Assembly (NCBI GenBank): GCA_016296065.1
Contig: JAEDKA010000075.1
Coordinates: 1 to 11,425 of the forward strand
Length of the DNA: 11,425 nucleotides
Reading direction: 5' to 3'
From: Kiritimatiellia bacterium
Lineage (GTDB): Bacteria; Verrucomicrobiota; Kiritimatiellia; RFP12; UBA1067
The number at the start of each line of letters is the position of its first letter. Position 1 is the stretch's first letter. The notes below the pieces were generated by a model. The model was not told where the DNA came from and did no database searches. It saw only the letters and a program-made list of their open reading frames with translations. Position numbers and translations under genes: made by a program. Shown here one piece after another: positions 1 to 6,189 of the stretch.

Positions 1-22
1 CCCGTCAGTAGCCAGTTGTCAA

Positions 23-61
23 AGAACGAAGCCTTTTCCCAGTTTGAAAAGCGTTCGTTCT
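23..61. repeat. Imperfect palindrome (long hairpin), function unknown
   Basis: An 8-bp perfect outer stem (AGAACGAA at 23-30 with TTCGTTCT at 54-61) is followed by a 2x2 internal mismatch. A 6-bp inner stem then forms (CTTTTC at 33-38 with GAAAAG at 46-51) around a 7-nt loop. No T-run follows on the plus strand, so it is not a clear intrinsic terminator. It may end an upstream transcript outside the window or be a protein-binding palindrome. Confidence 0.5.
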
Positions 62-70
62 ACATTATAC

Positions 71-239
71 CTCGCTACCGCTCCGCAGCTTCGCGCCACT
101 CAACGACTGTATATGTGCCAGGGTAAGCATTTTGGGATGCGACTGCGTCGCATAAATCGGCCGAAGGCCGCTATAATCACAGCAAAACAGCGTCTCCCGA
201 TTATGGTTGAAAAGTGCGAAGCCGTGGAGCGGTAGCGAG
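71..239. repeat. Inverted-repeat-bounded noncoding element (MITE/REPIN-like candidate)
   Basis: The ends are 24-nt inverted repeats, 71-94 and 216-239, that match at 22 of 24 positions (shared core CTCGCTACCGCTCC). The 121-bp interior holds a perfect hairpin at 137-153 (ATGCGAC/GTCGCAT around TGC) and a second at 158-170 (CGGCC/GGCCG around GAA). No open frame in it resembles a protein. Long terminal inverted repeats around a structured noncoding core are typical of non-autonomous mobile elements. No target duplication is evident at the ends, so mobility is an inference. The terminal motif GCGGAGCGGTAGC resembles one inside the insertions at 10180-10225 and 10309-10354. Confidence 0.5.
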
Positions 240-351
240 AACATCAACCGTCGGAGTTTTTCCAAAACCGCGCAGGGGTCGCAAAGGTTCGGCAGCCCAA
301 AGTAAAATTGGGGAACCTCCAAGTTGCTGGCCTGATAGACGCGAGGGCGCT
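240..351. other. Noncoding stretch before the hisH promoter
   Basis: No gene or known RNA family is recognisable here. The only structure noted is a short stem at 308-322 (TTGGGG/CTCCAA around AAC, with one G-T wobble). I see no T-box, His-codon leader peptide or riboswitch signature upstream of hisH. Confidence 0.4.
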
Positions 352-365
352 GAAAATGGTAAAAT
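352..365 (+). promoter_or_regulatory. Extended -10 promoter of the hisH operon
   Basis: The sequence GAAAATGGTAAAAT contains an extended -10 element: TG at 357-358, one base, then TAAAAT at 360-365. The hisH ATG is 10 nt further on, so a start site 6-8 nt after the -10 gives a leader of only a few bases, with no room for a Shine-Dalgarno sequence. The nearest -35 match at 17-bp spacing is weak (TAGACG, 337-342), as expected for an extended -10 promoter. The same 14 bases recur at 6169-6182. Confidence 0.7.
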
Positions 366-375
366 ATACGCCCTT

Positions 376-984
376 ATGACAGCAATAGTCGACTACAGGG
401 CCGGAAACCTGACGAGCGTGAAGAATGCGTTCGCCGCACTTGGCGTCGAGACGGTCGTGACGAGCAACCCCGCCGCCATCGCGTCGGCGGACCGCGTCGT
501 CTTTCCCGGCGTTGGCGCCGCGAGGAGCGCGATGGAAAACCTGCGGAATCTCGGCCTCGTCGAGGCGGTAAGGACCGCCGCAACGGACGGGCGTCCGTTC
601 CTGGGGATATGCCTCGGAATGCAGATACTCTTCGACCACAGCGAGGAGGACGGTGGCGTTGACTGCCTTGGCATCGTGAAGGGCAGCGTGCGCCGGTTCC
701 CGGACGGGACGGGCGACAAGATTCCGCAGATCGGCTGGAATGACGTGTCTCGGACGGAGCGCGGCGAATGTGCCGCGGACTTCTCCGGGCGCGAGTTCTA
801 CTTCGTCCATTCCTACTACGCCGAGGTCGTGCCGGAGACTTCGCTCGTCACGGAGTACGCAGGCGTGAAGTTCACTGCGATGGTGGAGCGCGGTCCGCTC
901 TGGGCGTGCCAGTTCCACCCGGAGAAATCCGGCCGTGTCGGCCTTGACCTCCTACGCGCCTGGCTTGACATTCCGCGCCGTTAG
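376..984 (+). CDS. hisH: Imidazole glycerol phosphate synthase, glutamine amidotransferase subunit
   Basis: HisH hydrolyses glutamine and channels the ammonia to HisF, which makes imidazole glycerol phosphate and AICAR in histidine biosynthesis (cytoplasm). The 202-residue product has the class I amidotransferase signatures: an N-terminal AIVDYRAGN strand, the nucleophile elbow GICLGMQ with Cys79, and the HPE motif with His181 and Glu183. Also present are the family motifs VFPGVGA (oxyanion strand region) and QIGWNDV. The length is normal for HisH. The ATG at 376 was chosen because the family N-terminus (M-T-A-I-V-D-Y) begins there. The same frame is open back to 214, but those codons encode nothing HisH-like and include the promoter. 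The gene is first in the probable operon with hisF, DUF4954, guaA and the azlC-like gene. It looks intact. Confidence 0.97.
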   Translation: MTAIVDYRAGNLTSVKNAFAALGVETVVTSNPAAIASADRVVFPGVGAARSAMENLRNLGLVEAVRTAATDGRPFLGICLGMQILFDHSEEDGGVDCLGIVKGSVRRFPDGTGDKIPQIGWNDVSRTERGECAADFSGREFYFVHSYYAEVVPETSLVTEYAGVKFTAMVERGPLWACQFHPEKSGRVGLDLLRAWLDIPRR

Positions 985-990
985 CCTAAG

Positions 991-1029
991 TTTTTCAACC
1001 TTTCACCTTCTTAACCTTTCAACTTCTCC
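991..1029 (+). other. G-free pyrimidine-rich tract before hisF
   Basis: All 39 bases between the hisH tail and the hisF start lack G. They form degenerate 7-9-nt units of the type TTTCAACC / TTTCACC / TTCTTAACC / TTTCAAC. There is no Shine-Dalgarno sequence before the hisF ATG. A related purine-rich string in the opposite sense (TTGAAGTTAAGGTTTAAG) lies just before guaA at 3824-3841. Confidence 0.6.
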
Positions 1030-1800
1030 ATGCTGACAAAACGAGTGATACCGTGCCTTGACGTGCGCAACAGTCGCGTCACGAAGGGCGTCAAGTTCAA
1101 GAACAACGTCGACCTGGGCGATCCGGTCGAGATGGCCGTCGGCTATTCCGACGGGGGAGCCGACGAGCTCGTGTTCTACGACATCACGGCGTCGGCGGAG
1201 CACCGTCCGATCGACATCGGCATGGTCGAGGCCGTCGCGAAGTCGGTGCGCATCCCGTTCGCCGTCGGCGGGGGCATATCGTGCGTCGCCGACATGGAGC
1301 GCGTCATCCTCGCGGGCGCCGAGAAGGTGTCCGTCAACTCCCTCGCGGTGAGGAACCCCGGCATCATCGCCGAAGGCGCGAAGGCGTTCGGCGCGCAGTG
1401 CATCGTGCTGGGCATGGACCCGGTGCGGAGCGGGAAGACTCCGAGCGGATACGAGATAACGACGCGCGGATTCCGCGAGTTCACGGGAATGGACGCCGTC
1501 GAGTGGGCGAAGAGGGCGGCTGACCTCGGCGCGGGCGAGATCGTGGTCAACTCGGTCGATGCGGACGGAACGCGCGAGGGCTTCGAGCTGGAGATCACGC
1601 GCCTCATCGCGGAGGCGGTCGGAGTGCCCGTAGTGGCGTCCGGCGGCGCGGGGAAGCCGGAGCACCTTGTCACGGTGTTCCGCGAGGCGAAGGCGGACGC
1701 GGCGATCGTCGCGGGGATGATACATTTCGGCGACTACACGATAGCCGACATCAAGAAGGTCATGCACGAAGGCGGGGTTCCGACGCGCATGAGCTGGTGA
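1030..1800 (+). CDS. hisF: Imidazole glycerol phosphate synthase, cyclase subunit
   Basis: HisF is the (beta/alpha)8 barrel that combines PRFAR with ammonia from HisH, giving imidazole glycerol phosphate for histidine and AICAR for purine synthesis. The 256-residue product starts with RVIPCLDV, placing the catalytic Asp at position 11. The second catalytic Asp falls at 130 in VLGMDPV, the same numbers as in the Thermotoga enzyme. Phosphate-binding motifs follow: AVGGGIS near 79, VNSLAVRNP near 102, VNSVDADGT near 173 and VASGGAG near 203. The segment MDPVRSGKTPSGYEITTRG replaces the commoner 'DAKR' form, which places it in a recognised HisF subclade. It lies 45 bp after hisH, has no Shine-Dalgarno sequence and is presumably translated from the operon mRNA. 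It looks complete and functional. Confidence 0.96.
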   Translation: MLTKRVIPCLDVRNSRVTKGVKFKNNVDLGDPVEMAVGYSDGGADELVFYDITASAEHRPIDIGMVEAVAKSVRIPFAVGGGISCVADMERVILAGAEKVSVNSLAVRNPGIIAEGAKAFGAQCIVLGMDPVRSGKTPSGYEITTRGFREFTGMDAVEWAKRAADLGAGEIVVNSVDADGTREGFELEITRLIAEAVGVPVVASGGAGKPEHLVTVFREAKADAAIVAGMIHFGDYTIADIKKVMHEGGVPTRMSW

Positions 1801-1824
1801 TTTTATGGTCCGGGGGGATTCATG

Positions 1825-1837
1825 AAGGAGCAAAGGA
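1825..1837 (+). promoter_or_regulatory. Ribosome binding site of the DUF4954 gene
   Basis: AAGGAG at 1825-1830 lies 7 nt before the ATG at 1838 and is followed by a second purine run, AAAGGA, at 1832-1837. This is the clearest Shine-Dalgarno sequence in the operon, and it fixes this start over an out-of-frame ATG at 1822. Confidence 0.7.
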
Positions 1838-3817
1838 ATGAAGTACCGCAAGCTTGCGGCGGAGGAGATCGGGCGGCTTGAGTCCGCAGGGTGCACGGCC
1901 GAGGACTGGGGCGAGATAGAGGTCGCGGAGGAGTTCGACGCATCCCGCGTCGCATGCGCCGCGTTCTCGGGACGCTGCCGCCTCGGAAGATTCTCCGGGG
2001 AGTTCACGTTCCCGGGCGGGGTGAAGAAGCCGTCCGGGATCTACAACGCGACTCTCCACAACGTCACCGTTGGGGACGACGCGCGCATCGCGAACGTGAG
2101 GAGCTACATCGCGAACTACGACATCGGACCCGGCGCGCACGTCGGAAACGTCGACAAGATCTACGTCGACGGAAGGTCGTCCTTTGGCAACGGCGTCGAA
2201 GTCGCCGTCTTGAACGAAACCGGCGGACGCGAGGTCGCGATACACGAGAACCTCACCGCGCACGAGGCTTACCTCGAGGCGATGTACCGCCACAGGCCGG
2301 TCCTCATCGAGAAACTCAAGGGCTTCGCGCGCGCGTTCGCCGAGGCGGCGTCCTCGGATCGCGGAACGATCGGCGCCGGCGCGACCGTGATGGACACGGG
2401 GCTCATCTGCGGCGTCAAGATCGGCGAGGCGGCGGTGGTGGACGGCGCGGCGCGGCTCACGAACGGAACGCTCGCGAGCAGGAAGGACTCGCCCGTCGTC
2501 ATAGGACGAGGGGTGATAGCCGACGACTTCATCGTGCAGGACGGTTCGAGCGTCGAGGACGCGACGCGCCTCACGCGCTGCTTCGTCGGGCAGTCGTGCG
2601 AGCTCGGGCACGGCTACTCCGCGAGCGACTCGCTCTTCTTCTGCAACTGCCAGGAGGAGAACGGCGAGGCGTGCGCGGTGTTCGCCGGACCCTTCACCGT
2701 GACGCACCACAAGTCGACGCTCCTGATCGCCGGAATGTTCAGCTTCATGAACGCGGGCTCGGGCTCGAACCAGTCCAACCACATGTACAAGCTCGGGCCG
2801 ATACACCAGGGCGCGCTCGAGCGCGGCTCCAAGACGTCAAGCGACTCGTACATCCTCTGGCCCGCACGCGTAGGCGCGTTCTCGCTCGTCATGGGACGCC
2901 ACACGACGCATCCCGACACGTCCGCACTTCCGTTCTCGTACCTCATCGAGTCGAAGGGCGAGACGTACCTCGTGCCGGGCGTGAACCTCAGGTCCGTCGG
3001 CACGATACGCGACGTGCAGAAGTGGCCGAAGCGCGACCGCCGCGCGAAGGAGGGACGGCTCGACAAGGTGAACTTCAACCTGCTCTCCCCGTACACGATC
3101 GACAAGATGGTGCGCGGCATCGGGGTCCTCGAGGATCTCCGCCGCCTCTCCGGCGCGACAAGCGACACGTACGCCTACCAGAGCGCGCGCATAACGGCGT
3201 CCGCCCTTGAGAAGGGCCTCGGCTTCTACAAGATGGCGCTCGACAAGTTCCTCGGGAACTCCCTCATCTCGCGCCTCGAGAAGTTCGAAGGCGACTACCT
3301 TGCGCACCTGAAGCCTGAGGGCGATGTCGGACGAGGCAAGTGGGTGGACCTCTCGGGGCTCATCGCGCCGCACTCCTGCGTCGCCGCGATACAGGACGAC
3401 ATAGAGTCCGGCGCGATATCGTCCTGCGCCGAGCTCGACCGCCGCTTCGAGGAGCTGCACGCGAAGTACTACGACTACGAATGGGTGTGGGCGTACGACC
3501 TGATGCTCCGCTACTACGGACTCGAGGAGGGCAAGATCACCTACCGCGACCTCGTCATGATCCTCCGCCGCTGGCGCGACTCGGTGCTGCGCCTCGACCG
3601 GATGCTCTACGACGACGCGAAGAAGGAGTTCTCCCTCTCGGCGAAGACGGGGTTCGGCTTCGACGGCGACGGAACGACCGCGGACGCGGATTTCGAGGGC
3701 GTGCGCGGCGTGTTCGAGACGAATCCGTTCGTCGCCGCCACGACGGAGCACATGAAGCGCAAGGACGCGCTCGGCAAGCTCTGGATCGACAGGCTCAACG
3801 CCCTTGCGGAAATCTGA
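1838..3817 (+). CDS. DUF4954 family protein (left-handed beta-helix, function unknown)
   Basis: The 659-residue product matches, from memory, the DUF4954 family found in Bacteroidota, spirochaetes and PVC bacteria; no enzyme activity is known to me. Hexapeptide-type beta-helix stretches are visible at about residues 66-118 (ATLHNVTVGDDARI, YIANYDIG) and 176-260 (GTIGAGATV, VVIGRGVIADDFIV). A very conserved block lies at 263-395: SDSLFFCNCQEENGEACA, GPFTVTHHKSTLLIAGMF, SFMNAGSGSNQSNHMYKLG, RHTTHPDTSALPFSYLIES and GVNLRSVGTIRDVQKWPKR. The C-terminal 240 residues look mainly helical. The beta-helix resembles acyl- and nucleotidyl-transferase scaffolds, and the His/Cys/Asn-rich block could be an active or metal site; both are inference. 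No signal peptide or membrane segment is seen, so it is probably cytoplasmic. The gene is intact, 37 bp after hisF and 26 bp before guaA. Confidence 0.85.
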   Translation: MKYRKLAAEEIGRLESAGCTAEDWGEIEVAEEFDASRVACAAFSGRCRLGRFSGEFTFPGGVKKPSGIYNATLHNVTVGDDARIANVRSYIANYDIGPGAHVGNVDKIYVDGRSSFGNGVEVAVLNETGGREVAIHENLTAHEAYLEAMYRHRPVLIEKLKGFARAFAEAASSDRGTIGAGATVMDTGLICGVKIGEAAVVDGAARLTNGTLASRKDSPVVIGRGVIADDFIVQDGSSVEDATRLTRCFVGQSCELGHGYSASDSLFFCNCQEENGEACAVFAGPFTVTHHKSTLLIAGMFSFMNAGSGSNQSNHMYKLGPIHQGALERGSKTSSDSYILWPARVGAFSLVMGRHTTHPDTSALPFSYLIESKGETYLVPGVNLRSVGTIRDVQKWPKRDRRAKEGRLDKVNFNLLSPYTIDKMVRGIGVLEDLRRLSGATSDTYAYQSARITASALEKGLGFYKMALDKFLGNSLISRLEKFEGDYLAHLKPEGDVGRGKWVDLSGLIAPHSCVAAIQDDIESGAISSCAELDRRFEELHAKYYDYEWVWAYDLMLRYYGLEEGKITYRDLVMILRRWRDSVLRLDRMLYDDAKKEFSLSAKTGFGFDGDGTTADADFEGVRGVFETNPFVAATTEHMKRKDALGKLWIDRLNALAEI

Positions 3818-3843
3818 CAACACTTGAAGTTAAGGTTTAAGAA

Positions 3844-5379
3844 ATGGACACTATTCTGATTCTCGACTACGGTTCCCAGTACACGCAGCTCATCGCGCGC
3901 AGGATACGCGAGCAGCACGTCTACTCCGAAATCGTCCCGTTCACAATCAAGGCGGACGAAATCCGCGCTCGCGCGCCGAAGGGCGTGATCCTCTCCGGCG
4001 GACCCAACAGCGTCTTCGAGGAGGGCGCGCCCGGAATCGACCGCGCGATCTTCGAGCTCGGCATCCCGATCCTCGGCGTGTGCTACGGAATGCAGCTCAT
4101 GAGCCAGGAGCTCGGCGGGAAGGTACAGCCGGGCGAGAAGCGCGAGTACGGCAAGACCGAGATGACCGTCGAGCCGGGGAACGAGCTCTTCAAGGGGCTG
4201 CCGGACAGGTTCGTCGTCTGGATGAGCCACGGCGACCGCGTGGCGGCGATACCCGAGGGCTTCAAGGTGAGCGCGAGGTCCGCGAACTGCCCCTATGCCG
4301 CGGTGCGCGACGAGAGGCGCCGCTTCTTCGGAATCCAGTTCCACCCCGAGGTCGTCCATACGGAGCACGGCAAGCAGATCATCTCCAACTTCGTTTTCAA
4401 CATCTGCCGCGCCAACGCCGACTGGCAGCTGACGACGTGGATCGACGACACCGTTGCGAAGCTGAAGGAACAGGTAGGCGACGACGAGGTTGTGCTCGGG
4501 CTTTCCGGCGGCGTCGACTCGTCCGTCGCGGCCGTTCTCCTGCACAAGGCTATCGGTACGCGCCTCCACTGCATCTTCGTCGACAACGGACTCCTCCGCT
4601 ACCGCGAGGCGGAGCAGGTGGAGGAGATGTTCCACGCGAAGCTCGGACTCGATCTCACCGTGGCGCGCGCCGCGCAGAAGTTCTACGACGCGCTCAAAGG
4701 CCTCGATGATCCGGAGGCGAAGCGCAAGGCGATCGGCAAGACGTTCATTGACGTTTTCGCGGACGAGGCGCGCAAGTTCAAGCACTGCCGCTTCCTCGGA
4801 CAGGGCACGATCTACCCCGACGTCATCGAAAGCTCGCACGCGGTGAAGGGTCCGTCGCAGACGATCAAGTCCCACCACAACGTCGGTGGACTTCCCCCCG
4901 ACCTCAAGTTCGAGCTCGTGGAGCCGCTCCGAGACCTCTTCAAGGACGAGGTGCGTGCGGTAGGACGCGTCATGGGCATGGCCGACGAGCTCCTCGACCG
5001 TCAGCCGTTCCCGGGCCCTGGCTTGGGCGTCAGGATCCTCGGCGAGGTCACCGAAGAGAAGGTGAAGCTTCTCCAGCAGGCGGACCTCCGCGTGCAGGAG
5101 GAAGTGAAGAAGCTCCCGAACTACAAGTCGATCTGGCAGACGTTCGCGGTGCTGCTCCCGGTCAAGACCGTCGGCGTGATGGGCGACCAGAGGACGTACG
5201 AGTACACGTGCGCAATCCGCTCGGTGGACTCCATCGACGCGATGACTGCGGACTGGACGCGCCTTCCCTACGAGACGCTCGCTGTGATGTCCAACCGCAT
5301 CATCAACGAGGTCAGGGGCATCAACCGCGTCGTCTACGACATTTCCTCGAAGCCTCCGGCAACGATCGAGTGGGAATGA
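3844..5379 (+). CDS. guaA: GMP synthase (glutamine-hydrolysing)
   Basis: GuaA converts XMP to GMP using ATP and glutamine-derived ammonia, the last step of guanine nucleotide synthesis. The 511-residue product has the full two-domain layout. The N-terminal class I amidotransferase (about 1-195) has ILDYGSQYTQ, LSGGPNSV, Cys80 in GVCYGMQ, and His167/Glu169 in FHPEV. The ATP pyrophosphatase domain has the P-loop LSGGVDSS (220-227) and the GMP-synthase motifs TIYPDVIES, KSHHNVGGLP and RQPFPGPGLG. The C-terminal dimerisation domain ends with the conserved NRVVYDISSKPPATIEWE. A modest AAGG (3832-3835) precedes the ATG. AICAR from HisHF feeds IMP, XMP and then this enzyme, which may explain the clustering. 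Its stop overlaps the next start (ATGA). Confidence 0.98.
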   Translation: MDTILILDYGSQYTQLIARRIREQHVYSEIVPFTIKADEIRARAPKGVILSGGPNSVFEEGAPGIDRAIFELGIPILGVCYGMQLMSQELGGKVQPGEKREYGKTEMTVEPGNELFKGLPDRFVVWMSHGDRVAAIPEGFKVSARSANCPYAAVRDERRRFFGIQFHPEVVHTEHGKQIISNFVFNICRANADWQLTTWIDDTVAKLKEQVGDDEVVLGLSGGVDSSVAAVLLHKAIGTRLHCIFVDNGLLRYREAEQVEEMFHAKLGLDLTVARAAQKFYDALKGLDDPEAKRKAIGKTFIDVFADEARKFKHCRFLGQGTIYPDVIESSHAVKGPSQTIKSHHNVGGLPPDLKFELVEPLRDLFKDEVRAVGRVMGMADELLDRQPFPGPGLGVRILGEVTEEKVKLLQQADLRVQEEVKKLPNYKSIWQTFAVLLPVKTVGVMGDQRTYEYTCAIRSVDSIDAMTADWTRLPYETLAVMSNRIINEVRGINRVVYDISSKPPATIEWE

Positions 5380-6005
5380 TGGAACTCGGGGGGAATGAGA
5401 TTCCGCGGCGGGAGCGCCGCGCGATACTGCGCCGTGCGTTCATCGACTCGGTGCCGGTGCTGATGGGCTACACGACGATGGGCTTCGTCGCGGGCGTGCT
5501 GCTGGCGGCGAAGGGCGACGTCGTGCTCGCGCCGCTGTGGGCGTTTCTGTCGTCCGCCCTCTGGGTGACGGGAACGATGTCCATCGCCGGCGTCGGCGAG
5601 ATAGCGCAGCGCGCCTCGTGGGCGGCATTCGCGCTGATGACGCTCGCGGTGAACTTCCGCTACGCGTTCTACGGCTTCACGATGCTGACGCGCTGGAAGG
5701 ACGTGCCGATCTTGCGCAAGGCGTACCTCATCCTGATGCTCACGGACGAGAACTACGCGCTCGAGGCGGCGTGTCCGCTGAAGGACCCGAGGCGCAACCT
5801 GTACTACTGCACTGCTCTTTCGGTGCTGAACCACTCCTACTGGGTCGTCGGGCTTACCGTCGGCGCGATTGTGGTGTCCGTGCTTGGGCATGTCGTTGAC
5901 CCAGACCGCCTCCGCGCCTGGACGAACGGCATGGAGTTTTCGATGGCGGCGCTCTTTATTGTCATCTTAACCGATCAGATTCGCGCGCGTTTTGCGAAAA
6001 AGTAG
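5376..6005 (+). CDS. AzlC-like branched-chain amino acid permease subunit
   Basis: The 209-residue membrane protein has about six hydrophobic segments, including SVPVLMGYTTMGFVAGVLLA, LAPLWAFLSSALWVTGTMS, SWAAFALMTLAVNFRYAFYG and the last near MAALFIVILTD. Two AzlC-family hallmarks are visible: NFRYAFYG (the N-x-R-Y/H segment) and LILMLTDENYAL (the LTDE-A motif). AzlC works with a small partner, AzlD, as an exporter of branched-chain amino acids or analogues in the inner membrane. No AzlD-sized gene follows, so it is an orphan here. The start is the first of two ATGs (5376 and 5379). It overlaps the guaA stop by 4 bp, which suggests translational coupling. The frame is open further upstream but only inside guaA. 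The substrate is not predictable. Confidence 0.8.
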   Translation: MMELGGNEIPRRERRAILRRAFIDSVPVLMGYTTMGFVAGVLLAAKGDVVLAPLWAFLSSALWVTGTMSIAGVGEIAQRASWAAFALMTLAVNFRYAFYGFTMLTRWKDVPILRKAYLILMLTDENYALEAACPLKDPRRNLYYCTALSVLNHSYWVVGLTVGAIVVSVLGHVVDPDRLRAWTNGMEFSMAALFIVILTDQIRARFAKK

Positions 6006-6085
6006 CAATTTTGTTTTATAGCGAATTTTTTTGTCATTGTCCACCAAAACGCGCATATACTCTAACAGTTAACTTGTTGCACCAG

Positions 6086-6115
6086 ACCGAAGCGTCATCT
6101 TCAGCGCTTCGGTTT
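6086..6115 (+). terminator. Probable intrinsic terminator after the guaA/azlC operon
   Basis: A perfect 9-bp stem, ACCGAAGCG (6086-6094) with CGCTTCGGT (6105-6113), encloses a 10-nt loop and runs into a short T-stretch (TTTC). It lies about 80 bp after the azlC-like stop and before the next promoter. The stem is strong but the T-tract is short. Confidence 0.5.
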
Positions 6116-6168
6116 CGTGTATACAGAGGGCGCGATAAAGTTGGTGCCGCTGTTGCGCAGGGAGGCGC

Positions 6169-6182
6169 GAAAATGGTAAAAT
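6169..6182 (+). promoter_or_regulatory. Extended -10 promoter of the transglutaminase-like gene
   Basis: GAAAATGGTAAAAT is identical over 14 bases to the hisH promoter core. It holds TG at 6174-6175, one base, and TAAAAT at 6177-6182. A TTG-containing -35 candidate (TTGCGC, 6153-6158) lies 18 bp upstream. Only 7 nt separate the -10 from the ATG at 6190, so transcription should start at or next to the A of the start codon (leaderless). Confidence 0.75.
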
Positions 6183-6189
6183 GCGCGGC

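Noticed and set aside
172..177. TATAAT inside the inverted-repeat element as a promoter
   Set aside because: It has no TG extension or good -35 and no gene follows directly; it is AT-rich interior sequence. It could only matter if the element is transcribed.
65..322. 85-codon minus-strand frame and a 63-codon plus-strand frame near the window start
   Set aside because: Both run through the inverted-repeat element, have no family resemblance and are probably chance frames.
214..375. Longer N-terminus for HisH
   Set aside because: The extra 54 codons cover the extended -10 promoter and do not resemble HisH. The family start motif begins at 376.
6181..6189. ATG at 6181 as start of the large secreted protein
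   Set aside because: It overlaps the last bases of the TAAAAT box and so would lie upstream of the expected transcription start. The ATG at 6190 gives a normal signal peptide.
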